Below, one piece after another: positions 43,690-51,438 of a stretch of 64,000 nucleotides of DNA (position 1 is the first letter of the stretch; every line of letters starts with the position of its first letter). A model generated the notes under the pieces. The model was given only the letters and a program-made list of their open reading frames with translations, made no database searches and was not told the DNA's origin. The position numbers were made by a program, and so were the translations under genes. Location: contig DASZUU010000038.1 of assembly GCA_035547425.1 (NCBI GenBank), positions 1-64,000 of the forward strand, read 5' to 3'. Origin of the DNA: Alloacidobacterium sp035547425 (GTDB lineage Bacteria > Acidobacteriota > Terriglobia > Terriglobales > Acidobacteriaceae).

Positions 43690-44022
43690 CTAATCTTTCT
43701 TCAATTCTTGTTCGCGCCTGTATTTCTCAGCTTCCTGCAGCAATAGCTTTCCCAGGCTGGGCTCTTTTTTCTTGCGTCTTTGCGAAGAGGCCGCCTTGAT
43801 CTCCCCTTTCACATCGCCCAGATCGAACAACAGTTTCGTATGCTGTACACTGCCCTGGCTTGCCTCTTTGGCCAGCTTTTTTACAATGGACACGTACTTC
43901 TCTCCGATTGCCTCCTGCGCTTTTCGTCTGTATTGCCGCGGTCTGGTAACGCGTTTTGGGCGCGGCTTGACTTCCGCAGGTGCCTGATTTTCTTCTGCAT
44001 TTGTAGTCTGTGTATTTTCCAT
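43690..44022 (-). CDS. Small basic protein upstream of fibre and terminase
   Basis: The 110-residue product is strongly charged: an acidic start (MENTQTTNAEENQAPAEV), a basic KPRPKRVTRPRQYRRKAQ stretch, a helical GEKYVSIVKKLAKEASQGSVQHTKLLFDLGDVKGEI and a Lys/Glu-rich end. Such a DNA-binding-looking protein upstream of terminase is a small-terminase candidate by place only. No HTH is evident. The gene follows a strong terminator. Confidence 0.5.
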   Translation of the reverse strand: MENTQTTNAEENQAPAEVKPRPKRVTRPRQYRRKAQEAIGEKYVSIVKKLAKEASQGSVQHTKLLFDLGDVKGEIKAASSQRRKKKEPSLGKLLLQEAEKYRREQELKKD

Positions 44023-44032
44023 GGCAAAAAGA

Positions 44033-44059
44033 AAAGGGAGGCGAAAATCGCCTCCCTTT
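44033..44059. terminator. Intrinsic terminator between sigma-like and 110-aa genes
   Basis: A 12-bp perfect stem (AAAGGGAGGCGA with TCGCCTCCCTTT) around AAA, with T-rich flanks on both strands (TTTCTTTTT on minus). It ends the sigma-like operon and could be bidirectional. Confidence 0.88.
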
Positions 44060-44218
44060 GTGTTTTTCTTTACTCTTAAGTTCAGAATATCATTTTAAGT
44101 GGAAATACTATGCCAACTTAGACCCAACTATATTTCACATAGATTGAGTTACTTAGCATGATTTCCACAAGTTACCCCTCTTGACAGCATTTCTATATTT
44201 GCAGGAATGAGCCATTTT

Positions 44219-44668
44219 CTACTCCACATCCAGAAGGTCTAGTTCAAGAAATACCTTCGATAAGGTATCGATAGAATGCGCATACTTGCGAATAATGGAG
44301 CGCAAGCTTCTTCCTGTAAGTTGTGCCGTTTCCTCCTGTGTATATTCCTGCAGGGCAATGCGCGCTATCAATTCCTGTCCTTCCGGATCGAGTCTTTTCA
44401 ACCCTTTCTCTATATCGAATAGAAAAATCACCGCATCCTCAAAATTGTGCATGCGGTAGCTCGTAGCTTTTCCGCGAAACACATAGTTTCCGATGAGTGA
44501 GGGAACGCGTCCTGTTTGCATCGACACAAGCATATATCGCTGCAACAGGCGTTCCGTGCGCTTTCTGTAAAAGGCAATGCCGTCGATTGGCGCATCTGCC
44601 GCGCTGGATCGCTGTTCGGCAGCGGCGGACTCAGCCCAGACGTAAGGAAGCGTCCACGCGGCGCTCAT
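44219..44668 (-). CDS. Sigma-70 region 4-like regulator in prophage block
   Basis: The 149-residue product ends with LDPEGQELIARIALQEYTQEETAQLTGRSLRSIIRKYAHSIDTL, which reads as a sigma-factor region 4 helix-turn-helix (EYTQEETAQLTGRSLRSI). The N-terminal part has no clear region 2. It could be a phage late-gene activator or a small ECF-like sigma factor. Its start overlaps the stop of the zinc-ribbon gene (ATGA), so the two form an operon that ends at the hairpin at 44033. Confidence 0.7.
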   Translation of the reverse strand: MSAAWTLPYVWAESAAAEQRSSAADAPIDGIAFYRKRTERLLQRYMLVSMQTGRVPSLIGNYVFRGKATSYRMHNFEDAVIFLFDIEKGLKRLDPEGQELIARIALQEYTQEETAQLTGRSLRSIIRKYAHSIDTLSKVFLELDLLDVE

Positions 44669-44871
44669 CGTGCGCCTCCCATTGCAACCGGATGCGATGT
44701 GCTACGTCTATGCTTTCGAGGCCGTCCCGGCAACCGTCTTGATCTTGGAGCGGGGAAGGATCGCAGCTTTATCGAGCACGTTGCGCAATAAACCTCGTTC
44801 AACTCTTGGGAGCGGAACCATAGGCCGCCGCACCCCTCACAAACTTTCAAATTCACGCGCAGAAACGTCAT
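44665..44871 (-). CDS. Short zinc-ribbon protein of prophage block
   Basis: From the ATG at 44871, 68 residues. CEGCGGLWFR and YCATCSIKLRSF form a C-x2-C...C-x2-C zinc ribbon at about residues 11-35. A basic Arg-rich tail (RSRRLPGRPRKHRRSTS, an AT-hook-like RGRP variant) suggests nucleic acid binding. It is the first gene of the operon with the sigma-like regulator. The ATG at 44931 would add 20 residues and lacks support. Confidence 0.62.
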   Translation of the reverse strand: MTFLRVNLKVCEGCGGLWFRSQELNEVYCATCSIKLRSFPAPRSRRLPGRPRKHRRSTSHPVAMGGAR

Positions 44872-45381
44872 TATTTCTCCAAGGCATTTCACAACCACCT
44901 GCAGTTTTTTCTTCAATCCTGCTGCAGGCAAAGAGAGGTAGTTGTATACAGCGCGGTCTGTCTTTGCTGCCGCTGCTGGCTATACAGGTTCATGTTGTAA
45001 GTAGGAAGAGGAGGAGAGATGCAGATCATGGAGTATAAGAGTCGCCGTTTCTTTTTGTACTGTTTTTGCTCTTTTATTTGAGGCAAAGCCGGACCGCCCT
45101 CGCGCCGGTACTGCAAGCCTGCAGTCAATCGATGCGCAGCAGCCGCGCCTGGAAAGCTGCAACAGCTCTCCGCACGCGATGGTAAAAACCTCAGATGAAA
45201 GGCAAAAGTGAAACGACTTTATTGGCGTTCCGCCATACGGTCAACCGGTTGGCCTCAAATTTCCCATCCCGTAGATTTAAAAATCTGAGAACACATCCGG
45301 AATGAAAGAAATGTACGAGAACAGCTTTTCTCTAAGAAAACAACGTATCGAAGGTGTATAGCTCAAAGAAAAAATTCCACA
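44872..45381. promoter_or_regulatory. Divergent control region between zinc-ribbon operon and repressor
   Basis: About 510 bases separate the leftward operon from the rightward repressor. Palindromes near the repressor are GGTCAACC/GGTTGGCC at 45239-45254 (14 of 16 symmetric), AGATTT-AA-AAATCT at 45273-45286, and TGGCG-TTC-CGCCA at about 45222-45234. They could be operators. A 20-codon frame with a strong ribosome site lies at 45019. No conventional gene is seen. Confidence 0.5.
45019..45081 (+). CDS. Possible 20-aa leader peptide
   Basis: ATG at 45019 is preceded at good spacing by AGGAGGAG, the strongest ribosome site nearby. It encodes MQIMEYKSRRFFLYCFCSFI, 20 residues, ending TGA. It lies 300 bases before the repressor gene. 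It may be a leader peptide, a small toxin-like hydrophobic peptide, or chance. Short length and lack of relatives keep confidence low. Confidence 0.25.
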   Translation: MQIMEYKSRRFFLYCFCSFI

Positions 45382-46089
45382 ATGAATTTTTCGCAATTAC
45401 ATGAGCAACTCCGCCAGGAACTCCTGCGCCGTATCGAGCGTGGAACCCTCAGCGGTATATTGCTCGCACGGCAAACCGGCCTTAAACCTGCGCACATCTC
45501 CAATTTCCTTCGCAGTAAGCGCCGCCTCAGCCTCCACGCGCTCGACCTCGTGCTCGCCGCTCAGTTCATCACTGTCGGGGAGCTTCAGTCCCTTGCCCTT
45601 GAAAAAAATTCGCGTGCGCCGAAGCATACTCAGGCGCATCGTATCGCTCTCGTGTCGCAATCGACCGCGATGTACGAATCACAGATCCGAGAAAGTTCCG
45701 TTTTGGAATTCATTGAGCTTCCATCCGGTTCGCTCGATCACCTTACTGCCCGTCGTTCCCCCGAAAGAAGAAGCTGGGAGCGGTTCATTGCGGTTCGCAT
45801 CAGCTATGAGCAGGCAGCCGCTATGATGCCGGTGATCGCGCCGCATGCCATACTCGTCATCGACCGGCACTACAACTCTCTGCAGCCCTATCGTCCGTCG
45901 AAGCCCAGTATCTATGCGATTTGCGTAGAAAATACGATGCTCATCCGGTATGCAAGCTTTAAAGGGCACTCCATCATCCTGCGTCCGCACAGCATCGACT
46001 ATCAGGTCGAGCTGATCGAACCAAAAGCCGAACAGAAGCCCGCCAGCTTCATCGTAGGCCGCGTTTGCGCCACCATTGCCGAGCTATAG
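45382..46089 (+). CDS. Phage repressor-like protein with degenerate S24 fold
   Basis: The 235-residue product has an N-terminal HTH (GTLSGILLARQTGLKPAHISNFLRSKRRLSLHALDLVL, about residues 21-58) and a C-terminal half like LexA/CI S24 domains (FIAVRISYEQAAAMMPVIAPHAILVIDRHYN, then PSIYAICVENTMLIRYASFKGHSIILRP). The usual nucleophile Ser (G-[DE]-SM) reads AAAMM and the usual Lys reads MLIRY, so autocleavage looks lost. It is the only rightward gene of the phage block and probably its repressor. It ends 12 bases before the converging ADOP gene. Confidence 0.7.
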   Translation: MNFSQLHEQLRQELLRRIERGTLSGILLARQTGLKPAHISNFLRSKRRLSLHALDLVLAAQFITVGELQSLALEKNSRAPKHTQAHRIALVSQSTAMYESQIRESSVLEFIELPSGSLDHLTARRSPERRSWERFIAVRISYEQAAAMMPVIAPHAILVIDRHYNSLQPYRPSKPSIYAICVENTMLIRYASFKGHSIILRPHSIDYQVELIEPKAEQKPASFIVGRVCATIAEL

Positions 46090-46100
46090 CGCAGGGTGAG

Positions 46101-48794
46101 CTATTCCGTTCGCAAAGCCTGCATCGGATCGATCTTCATAGCCCGCCGCGCCGGAAGATAACAGGCGAACAATGCCACGGCCAGCAATACAACCGTCACC
46201 CCCAGAAGCGTCCACGGATCATAACCATGAACGCCATACAGCAGGGCGGAAAATTCAGTAATCACCTGCGTCAGGCCTAAGGTTGCCGTCAAGCCGATGG
46301 CTGCTCCCAGGACGGCAAGCCTGCCGCCTCGACGCAGCACCCAGCGAAATACATCCGCGCGGTCTGCCCCCAATGCCATGCGTACACCAATATCGCGGGA
46401 GCGTAGCTGAACCAGGTAGGAGATGACACCATAAATGCCTATGCTGGCTAGAAAGAGTGCCGTCACTGCAAAGACGCCCAGCAGAATCATGGAAAAGCGC
46501 CGTCCCGCCAGCGTATCCGAGATAACAGAATCCATGGTCTGCGGGTTGTACATCACCTGCCCGCGGTTCATCTGCATCATCGTTTTACGGATATCCTCAA
46601 ATGCCGCTTCCGGGTGATGCCGTACCCGCACTACCGTATCCATGCCCATCATTACCATTTCAAGCTGCTGCCGCGGCAGCTGCATCATGGCCTGATACAT
46701 TTCGGCGCGCAGCGGCGAGACGGCATCGTTGTCCAGCCCCCACTGGTTCACATGTCCTACAACCCCGACCACGGTAGCCGGATCATCGAATTGCTCCAGA
46801 AAAATACGTTTGCCGATCGGGTTACCATCGCCGAAAAATTTCTTGGCCGTCACATCATCGATCACCACGACGCGCGGCGCGTGCCCATCGTCATTATCGG
46901 TAAGAAAACGGCCTTTCAGCAGGGGTATCCCCATGGTTTTCAGGTATCCCGGCTCCACTATGTACCGGATTGCCCAGTGCATCGCATTCTGGTTCTGCGG
47001 CTTCGGCTCTCCCTCCATCCAGAAGAGCTGCTCGTCATCCGATGTGAGCGGAAGCGCTGCCCAGGAGAACGAAGCCGCCTCCACGCCTGGAGTTGTCATA
47101 ATTTGTGCGTGCGCCTCGCGCAGATAAGCGCGAATCGCATCCACATCCTGGCTGTTAGCTGGGTGGGGTGGAGGTTGTAAGCCGAACATCAGCACGCCAT
47201 GCGGCTGGAACCCTGTATCTACCTTGGAAAGCTTCTCCAGGCTCCGAATCATCAATCCGGCGCCGGCCAGCAGCACCAGCGTCGCGGCCATTTGCAGGAT
47301 CACCAGCCAGTGCTGTGCGCGTTGATGCACGCCAGTCGTGCTGCGCCCGCCATTTCTGAGCGTATCCTGCGTATTTTGGCGAGAAAGTTGGAGTACCGGA
47401 GCCAGTCCAAAGAAAACTCCGGCGGCAATGGAAACTACCAGGGTAAACGCCAGAACGGTTCCATCCGCGTGAATCTCCGATGCGCGCGGCAATTGCTGCG
47501 GCAGCATCCTGATGATGATCCGCGTTCCCCAATACGACAGCAGCAGCCCTGAAATTCCTCCCGACAGCGCAAGCATCAGGCTCTCGGTCAGCAGTTGCCG
47601 CAGCAGGCGGACGCGGTCCGCTCCCAGCGCCGAACGCATGGCGAACTCCTGTGCCCGCGCGTTCGAGCGGAGCAGAAGCAGGTTCGCGATGTTCATGCAG
47701 GCAATCAGCAGCACGAAACTTACCGCAGTCATCAGAATCAACAAAAGCGGCTGCACGTAGCCCACCATTGCTGACTGAAAAGGAATCAGCTTTGCCCGAA
47801 TCTGCTTGTCCTCTTCCGGATAAGTTTTCTCCAGCTGCGCAGAGACCTGTTCCATATCCGCCTGCGCCTGGGCGATGGTCACGCCCGGTTTAAGCCGCGC
47901 AATGCCATGAATGCCCAGCCCTGCTGCCCGGTCGGTGAGGGCCGGATTCTGAAACTGACCGATCGGAACATAAAGATCGGCGGCGCGGAAATTACCGATC
48001 GTCAAAGAAAAACCGGCCGGTATGACGCCGACAATCGTGTAATCGTGCCCATTCAGTGTCAGTGCCTTGCCCAGAGCATCGGCTCGTGAACCGAATTTGC
48101 GCTGCCAGAATCCCTCGCTGATCATCACCAGCGGCGCTCGCCCGGGTTCGTCCTCATGCTCGGCAAATAATCGTCCAATAAGCGGCTTGACTCCCAATAA
48201 AGAGAAGAAGTCTGAAGAAACCAGCTCGGCTCGCACTTCCTCCGAATCGCCCAAGCCGGTCATGACGTATCCCGTGCTCCGCGAAATTGCCAGCGCCGCC
48301 AGTGTTTTGTTATCGCGCTGCCAGTCGCGGAAATTAGGATAGGAAATAGAGCCTGTGCTGAAATTCGGCTTGCCGGCATGCACGGTGACTAATTCCTCCG
48401 GGTGCGGATAGGGCAGCGGATTCAGCAGCACGCCGTTCACGACGGAAAAAATCGCCGTATTCGCTCCAATGCCCAGCGCCAGAGTCAAAACGGCCACAAC
48501 CGTGAAGCCGGGATTCTTGCAAAGCATCCGGAAACTGAAACGGATATCCTGCCACACCGATTCCAACCCGGGCAGCCCGCGCCGTTCGCGCTGTGCCTGC
48601 TTTACTTGTTCCAGGCCGCCAAGCCGGATAAGCGCCATCCTGCGTGCCTCCACCGGCGTCATCCCGGAACGGAGATTATCATCCACGTGCATCTGAAGAT
48701 GGGCTTCCAGCTCGGCGGTAAACTCTTCCTCCGCGTGCGGATTTCGGCGCATGCCGCGCAACCGCGACCACAGCGCTCGCAATGGACGCATCAT
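46101..48794 (-). CDS. ADOP-type MacB/FtsX permease
   Basis: The 897-residue product is the acidobacterial duplicated orphan permease (ADOP) type. It has an N-terminal cytosolic prefix (RNPHAEEEFTAELEAHLQMHVDDNLRSGMTPVEARRMALIRLGGLEQV), two MacB periplasmic core domains (about 80-330 and 490-730), and FtsX-like membrane segments (FTVVAVLTLALGIGANTAIFSVVNGVLLNPLPYP at the first TM; then LLLILMTAVSFVLLIACMNIANLLLLRSNARAQEFAMRSALGADR and a final set ending RRAMKIDPMQALRTE). No ATPase domain is included, so an ABC partner would be elsewhere. The gene follows padR with ATGA overlap. Confidence 0.93.
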   Translation of the reverse strand: MMRPLRALWSRLRGMRRNPHAEEEFTAELEAHLQMHVDDNLRSGMTPVEARRMALIRLGGLEQVKQAQRERRGLPGLESVWQDIRFSFRMLCKNPGFTVVAVLTLALGIGANTAIFSVVNGVLLNPLPYPHPEELVTVHAGKPNFSTGSISYPNFRDWQRDNKTLAALAISRSTGYVMTGLGDSEEVRAELVSSDFFSLLGVKPLIGRLFAEHEDEPGRAPLVMISEGFWQRKFGSRADALGKALTLNGHDYTIVGVIPAGFSLTIGNFRAADLYVPIGQFQNPALTDRAAGLGIHGIARLKPGVTIAQAQADMEQVSAQLEKTYPEEDKQIRAKLIPFQSAMVGYVQPLLLILMTAVSFVLLIACMNIANLLLLRSNARAQEFAMRSALGADRVRLLRQLLTESLMLALSGGISGLLLSYWGTRIIIRMLPQQLPRASEIHADGTVLAFTLVVSIAAGVFFGLAPVLQLSRQNTQDTLRNGGRSTTGVHQRAQHWLVILQMAATLVLLAGAGLMIRSLEKLSKVDTGFQPHGVLMFGLQPPPHPANSQDVDAIRAYLREAHAQIMTTPGVEAASFSWAALPLTSDDEQLFWMEGEPKPQNQNAMHWAIRYIVEPGYLKTMGIPLLKGRFLTDNDDGHAPRVVVIDDVTAKKFFGDGNPIGKRIFLEQFDDPATVVGVVGHVNQWGLDNDAVSPLRAEMYQAMMQLPRQQLEMVMMGMDTVVRVRHHPEAAFEDIRKTMMQMNRGQVMYNPQTMDSVISDTLAGRRFSMILLGVFAVTALFLASIGIYGVISYLVQLRSRDIGVRMALGADRADVFRWVLRRGGRLAVLGAAIGLTATLGLTQVITEFSALLYGVHGYDPWTLLGVTVVLLAVALFACYLPARRAMKIDPMQALRTE

Positions 48795-49132
48795 GCCTCC
48801 TCCGCCGGAGAAAGAAAGCGCCCGACGATGGCGGTTGCCTGCTCCCAGCTTCTGGCTTCGCGCTCAAGCTGCTTCTTTCCCGCCCGTGTCAGCTTATAGA
48901 ACTTCGCCTTACGATTGTTTTCCGAAACGCCCCACTCGGAAGCGATGGCTCCCTCCTGCTCGAGCTTCAGAAGCGCTGGATAGAGAGTCCCGTAATTCAG
49001 CGATAATGCATTGTCGCTGACCTGCTCGATGCGCCGCGCAATGCCGTAGCCATGCATCGTCCCCATGGATTCCAGCGTCTTCAACACCATTAAAGCCAGC
49101 GTTCCCTGCCATACATCTGCCTTTTCGCCCAT
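48791..49132 (-). CDS. PadR-family transcriptional regulator
   Basis: The 113-residue protein fits PadR: WQGTLALMVLKTLESMGTMHGYGIARRIEQVSDNALSLNYGTLYPALLKLEQEGAIASEW is the winged helix, then a helix for dimerisation (GKKQLEREARSWEQATAIVGRFL). PadR proteins repress stress or efflux genes and respond to small aromatics in studied cases. Its 3' end overlaps the ADOP permease start, a common acidobacterial pairing, so it probably controls that gene and itself. Confidence 0.94.
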   Translation of the reverse strand: MGEKADVWQGTLALMVLKTLESMGTMHGYGIARRIEQVSDNALSLNYGTLYPALLKLEQEGAIASEWGVSENNRKAKFYKLTRAGKKQLEREARSWEQATAIVGRFLSPAEEA

Positions 49133-49255
49133 GCGCTCGATCTCCTATTGTTTACCCATAGAGAATGACACGCTTCCTATGGGAATGCAAGAGGAGAAGC
49201 TGGCACAGGTAGACTTCGCCGGAATTTGGTAGCATCGCGTCGGAGGGGTTGTTTC

Positions 49256-49480
49256 ATGGATCAGCCTACGGTTTCGGTGAACGGTTCGCGCCGGAATGAA
49301 GATATTGCTCTCGATTTGCTCAAGTTTGTTGCCTCTACTGCAGGAATTGGCCGCGCTACCGCAGCTTCTCCCGGCTTCGGTCCCGCCAGCGCTTCCAAGC
49401 CGGAAGACCAGGTGACTCACCTGCTGGATTTGTACGCACGTTGTCTTCAGGCGGTGAACGGCAAGGGAGAAGCGCGTTAG
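49256..49480 (+). CDS. Small conserved-looking protein, function unknown
   Basis: The 74-residue product (MDQPTVSVNGSRRNEDIALDLLKFVASTAGIG) follows GGAGGGG, a strong ribosome site. It has a hydrophilic start, an amphipathic helix and a C-terminal helix (KPEDQVTHLLDLYARCLQAVNGKGEAR). The pattern looks like a small adaptor. It ends 9 bases before the likely oxidoreductase start, suggesting coupling. Confidence 0.65.
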   Translation: MDQPTVSVNGSRRNEDIALDLLKFVASTAGIGRATAASPGFGPASASKPEDQVTHLLDLYARCLQAVNGKGEAR

Positions 49481-49488
49481 CGCTCGCT

Positions 49489-50505
49489 TTGACAGACCAG
49501 GCAAAACAAAAGGTAATTGTCTGCGGAGCCGGCGCGTTCGGTATCAACCATCTGCGTGTCTACCGCGAATTAGAGCAGCTGGGTTTTCCCGTTAGCCTCG
49601 CGGCTATCGTGGAAGTGAATCCAGAGCGCGCTGCTGCCCTTGAGTCGGAATGGCGCGTGCCCGTGTATGCATCGGTGGAAGCATGCCTTTCTGTCCAGCC
49701 GGAGATCGCCGCGGCATCGGTCTGTGTCCCCACGGTCAGCCATTTCACCACGGCAAAGGCGCTTCTTTCCGCCGGAATCGATGCGCTGGTGGAAAAGCCA
49801 ATCGCCACCTCGCGGGATGAGGCAGATCAGCTCGTCCAACTCGCGCGAAAGCACTCCCGCATTCTGCAAATCGGGCATCTGGAAAGATTTAACCCCGCCG
49901 TAGCGGCGGTGTATCCGCTCTTGAATGGGCCTATGTTTTTTGAGGCCCATCGGCTCAGCGTCTTCAGCCCTCGCTCCCTCGATGTGGATGTAGTGCTCGA
50001 TCTGATGATTCACGACCTCGATATCGTGCTTACTTTGGCGCAGTCGCCGGTGCGCGAGGTGCGGGCGGTGGGATTGCCGATTCTCTCCCCAAAGGTCGAT
50101 ATTGCCAACGTGCGCATCGAGTTTGAATCCGGCTGCGTTGCCAATTTCACGGCCAGCCGCGTCAGTACCGAGCGCGTCCGCAAGCTGCGCTTTTTTCAGC
50201 CGCACCAGTACGTTTCCATCGATTACGCCCGCCAGGATCTGCTGATCATCAATGTGGAAGCAAAAGCAGGCGGCGCGCTGTCTGCTGCGTCTTTCCCTGC
50301 CGGACTCGGCATGCAGAAGCCGCCGATCACTCAGGGCGAGCCCCTGCGCCTCGAAATCGAATCGTTTCTCGAGTGTGTTCGCACAAGAAAGCCGCCGGTA
50401 GTTTCCGGCGAAGATGGCCGGGCGGCATTATCGCTGGCGCTCGAGATCAACACGGCAATTGCCGAGCATACAAAGCGCGCCGGGCTGGATCGCTATTCTT
50501 TGTAG
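49489..50505 (+). CDS. Gfo/Idh/MocA-family oxidoreductase (lipid A/LPS-cluster type)
   Basis: From the TTG at 49489 the product has about 338 residues. It has a Rossmann start (KVIVCGAGAFGINHLRVYRELE), EKPIATSRDEA (the catalytic Lys in EKP) near residue 106, and GHLERFNPAVAAVYP, EAHRLSVFSPRSLDVDVVLDLMIHDLDIVL, and ESGCVANFTASRVSTERVRKLRFFQPHQYVSIDY. The ERFNPAV...HDLDI pattern is the one often found next to lipid A genes such as lpxI in other diderms, so a UDP-sugar role is plausible but unproven. The start is uncertain; no ATG lies upstream of the NAD motif. Confidence 0.85.
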   Translation: MTDQAKQKVIVCGAGAFGINHLRVYRELEQLGFPVSLAAIVEVNPERAAALESEWRVPVYASVEACLSVQPEIAAASVCVPTVSHFTTAKALLSAGIDALVEKPIATSRDEADQLVQLARKHSRILQIGHLERFNPAVAAVYPLLNGPMFFEAHRLSVFSPRSLDVDVVLDLMIHDLDIVLTLAQSPVREVRAVGLPILSPKVDIANVRIEFESGCVANFTASRVSTERVRKLRFFQPHQYVSIDYARQDLLIINVEAKAGGALSAASFPAGLGMQKPPITQGEPLRLEIESFLECVRTRKPPVVSGEDGRAALSLALEINTAIAEHTKRAGLDRYSL

Positions 50506-50534
50506 TTGCTCGCGCCTGACAATATTGACGCCGG

Positions 50535-51425
50535 CTACTCCAGCTTCTGTATTTGCGTTCCGTTCGGGATTGTCAATTCAAACTGATTGTCCGGCAGCGG
50601 CTGGTTGATCGCAACTTCCTTGAACGTGATCACGATCTGGTATTCCTCAAGCGGTCGCTTGATGGTAATGCTGCCGGGGAAGCGGAAATCTCCAAACGAC
50701 TGATACGGGCCGTAGACGGCCTGCGTCTGGATATTGCCGTCCTTGTCGTAAATGTCTTCGCCGCTGGGCAACAGGTTTACGCGATTCACGTGGATCACGC
50801 GTTCCGGCACCAGGACATTGCTGTCGGATTCCTTGCGGAAGACGCCGAGATCATATTCGGGCTGCAGCAGAAGCTGCTTTTCCTTGGGATCGACCACGGT
50901 TTTCGTGTCCGTCGTGAGCGAAAGCAGCTCATCCGTGCCGATACTGTGAATCAGCAGCGAATCGAAGAAAATGTAAGGCCGCATGTTTTCGAGCGGCTTG
51001 GAGGAGGGCTTCCCAACCGTATTTGAACCTTCAATCGCTTTGTTTTCGTGAGGAATCCACAGTTTGAAATTCGCGCCGTCGCTGGCCAGGTCAAAGGCGC
51101 GAGTGCTCAAAACCGGCAGCAGGCCCAGGACTCGCAGCATCTCCGGCTTGCGCAGCCGGATAAAGCCGCGGAATGAGGTGTAATCGGTAATTTTTCCCTT
51201 TTGCGCGCCGCCGACTGAAGCCTGAAATTCAACAGTAGCGCTCAATGTATGGACGGTGTCGTATTGCTTGTTGATGTTGCTGACCAGCTGCTGTACGTCG
51301 GCGGACATGACCACGCCGGGCATCTTGGGCTGTTGAATTTTGTGGGTATGGCTCAAGCATCCGGTCAGCGCCGGCAGGCACATCGCTATTGCTCGAAACC
51401 AGAACTTACGCATCAGGGCCTTCAC
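50535..51425 (-). CDS. Outer-membrane lipoprotein, LolA/LolB- or DUF4292-like
   Basis: The 296-residue product has a lipoprotein signal (FRAIAMCLPALTGCLSH, lipobox LTGC). The rest is a half-barrel pattern (LVSNINKQYDTVHTLSATVEFQASVG, FRGFIRLRKPEMLRVLGLLPVLST, GANFKLWIPHENKAIEG) like the LolA/LolB or DUF4292 fold. These bind or carry lipoproteins or other amphiphiles. It lies 13 bases from the mltG stop on the same strand and may be co-transcribed with it. Confidence 0.78.
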   Translation of the reverse strand: MKALMRKFWFRAIAMCLPALTGCLSHTHKIQQPKMPGVVMSADVQQLVSNINKQYDTVHTLSATVEFQASVGGAQKGKITDYTSFRGFIRLRKPEMLRVLGLLPVLSTRAFDLASDGANFKLWIPHENKAIEGSNTVGKPSSKPLENMRPYIFFDSLLIHSIGTDELLSLTTDTKTVVDPKEKQLLLQPEYDLGVFRKESDSNVLVPERVIHVNRVNLLPSGEDIYDKDGNIQTQAVYGPYQSFGDFRFPGSITIKRPLEEYQIVITFKEVAINQPLPDNQFELTIPNGTQIQKLE

Positions 51426-51438
51426 TCTTCAGAAAAAT

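Noticed and set aside
44913..45128. Minus-strand 71-codon frame upstream of the zinc-ribbon gene
   Set aside because: No ribosome site and low-complexity Gln/Tyr/Lys content; it lies over the presumed control region.
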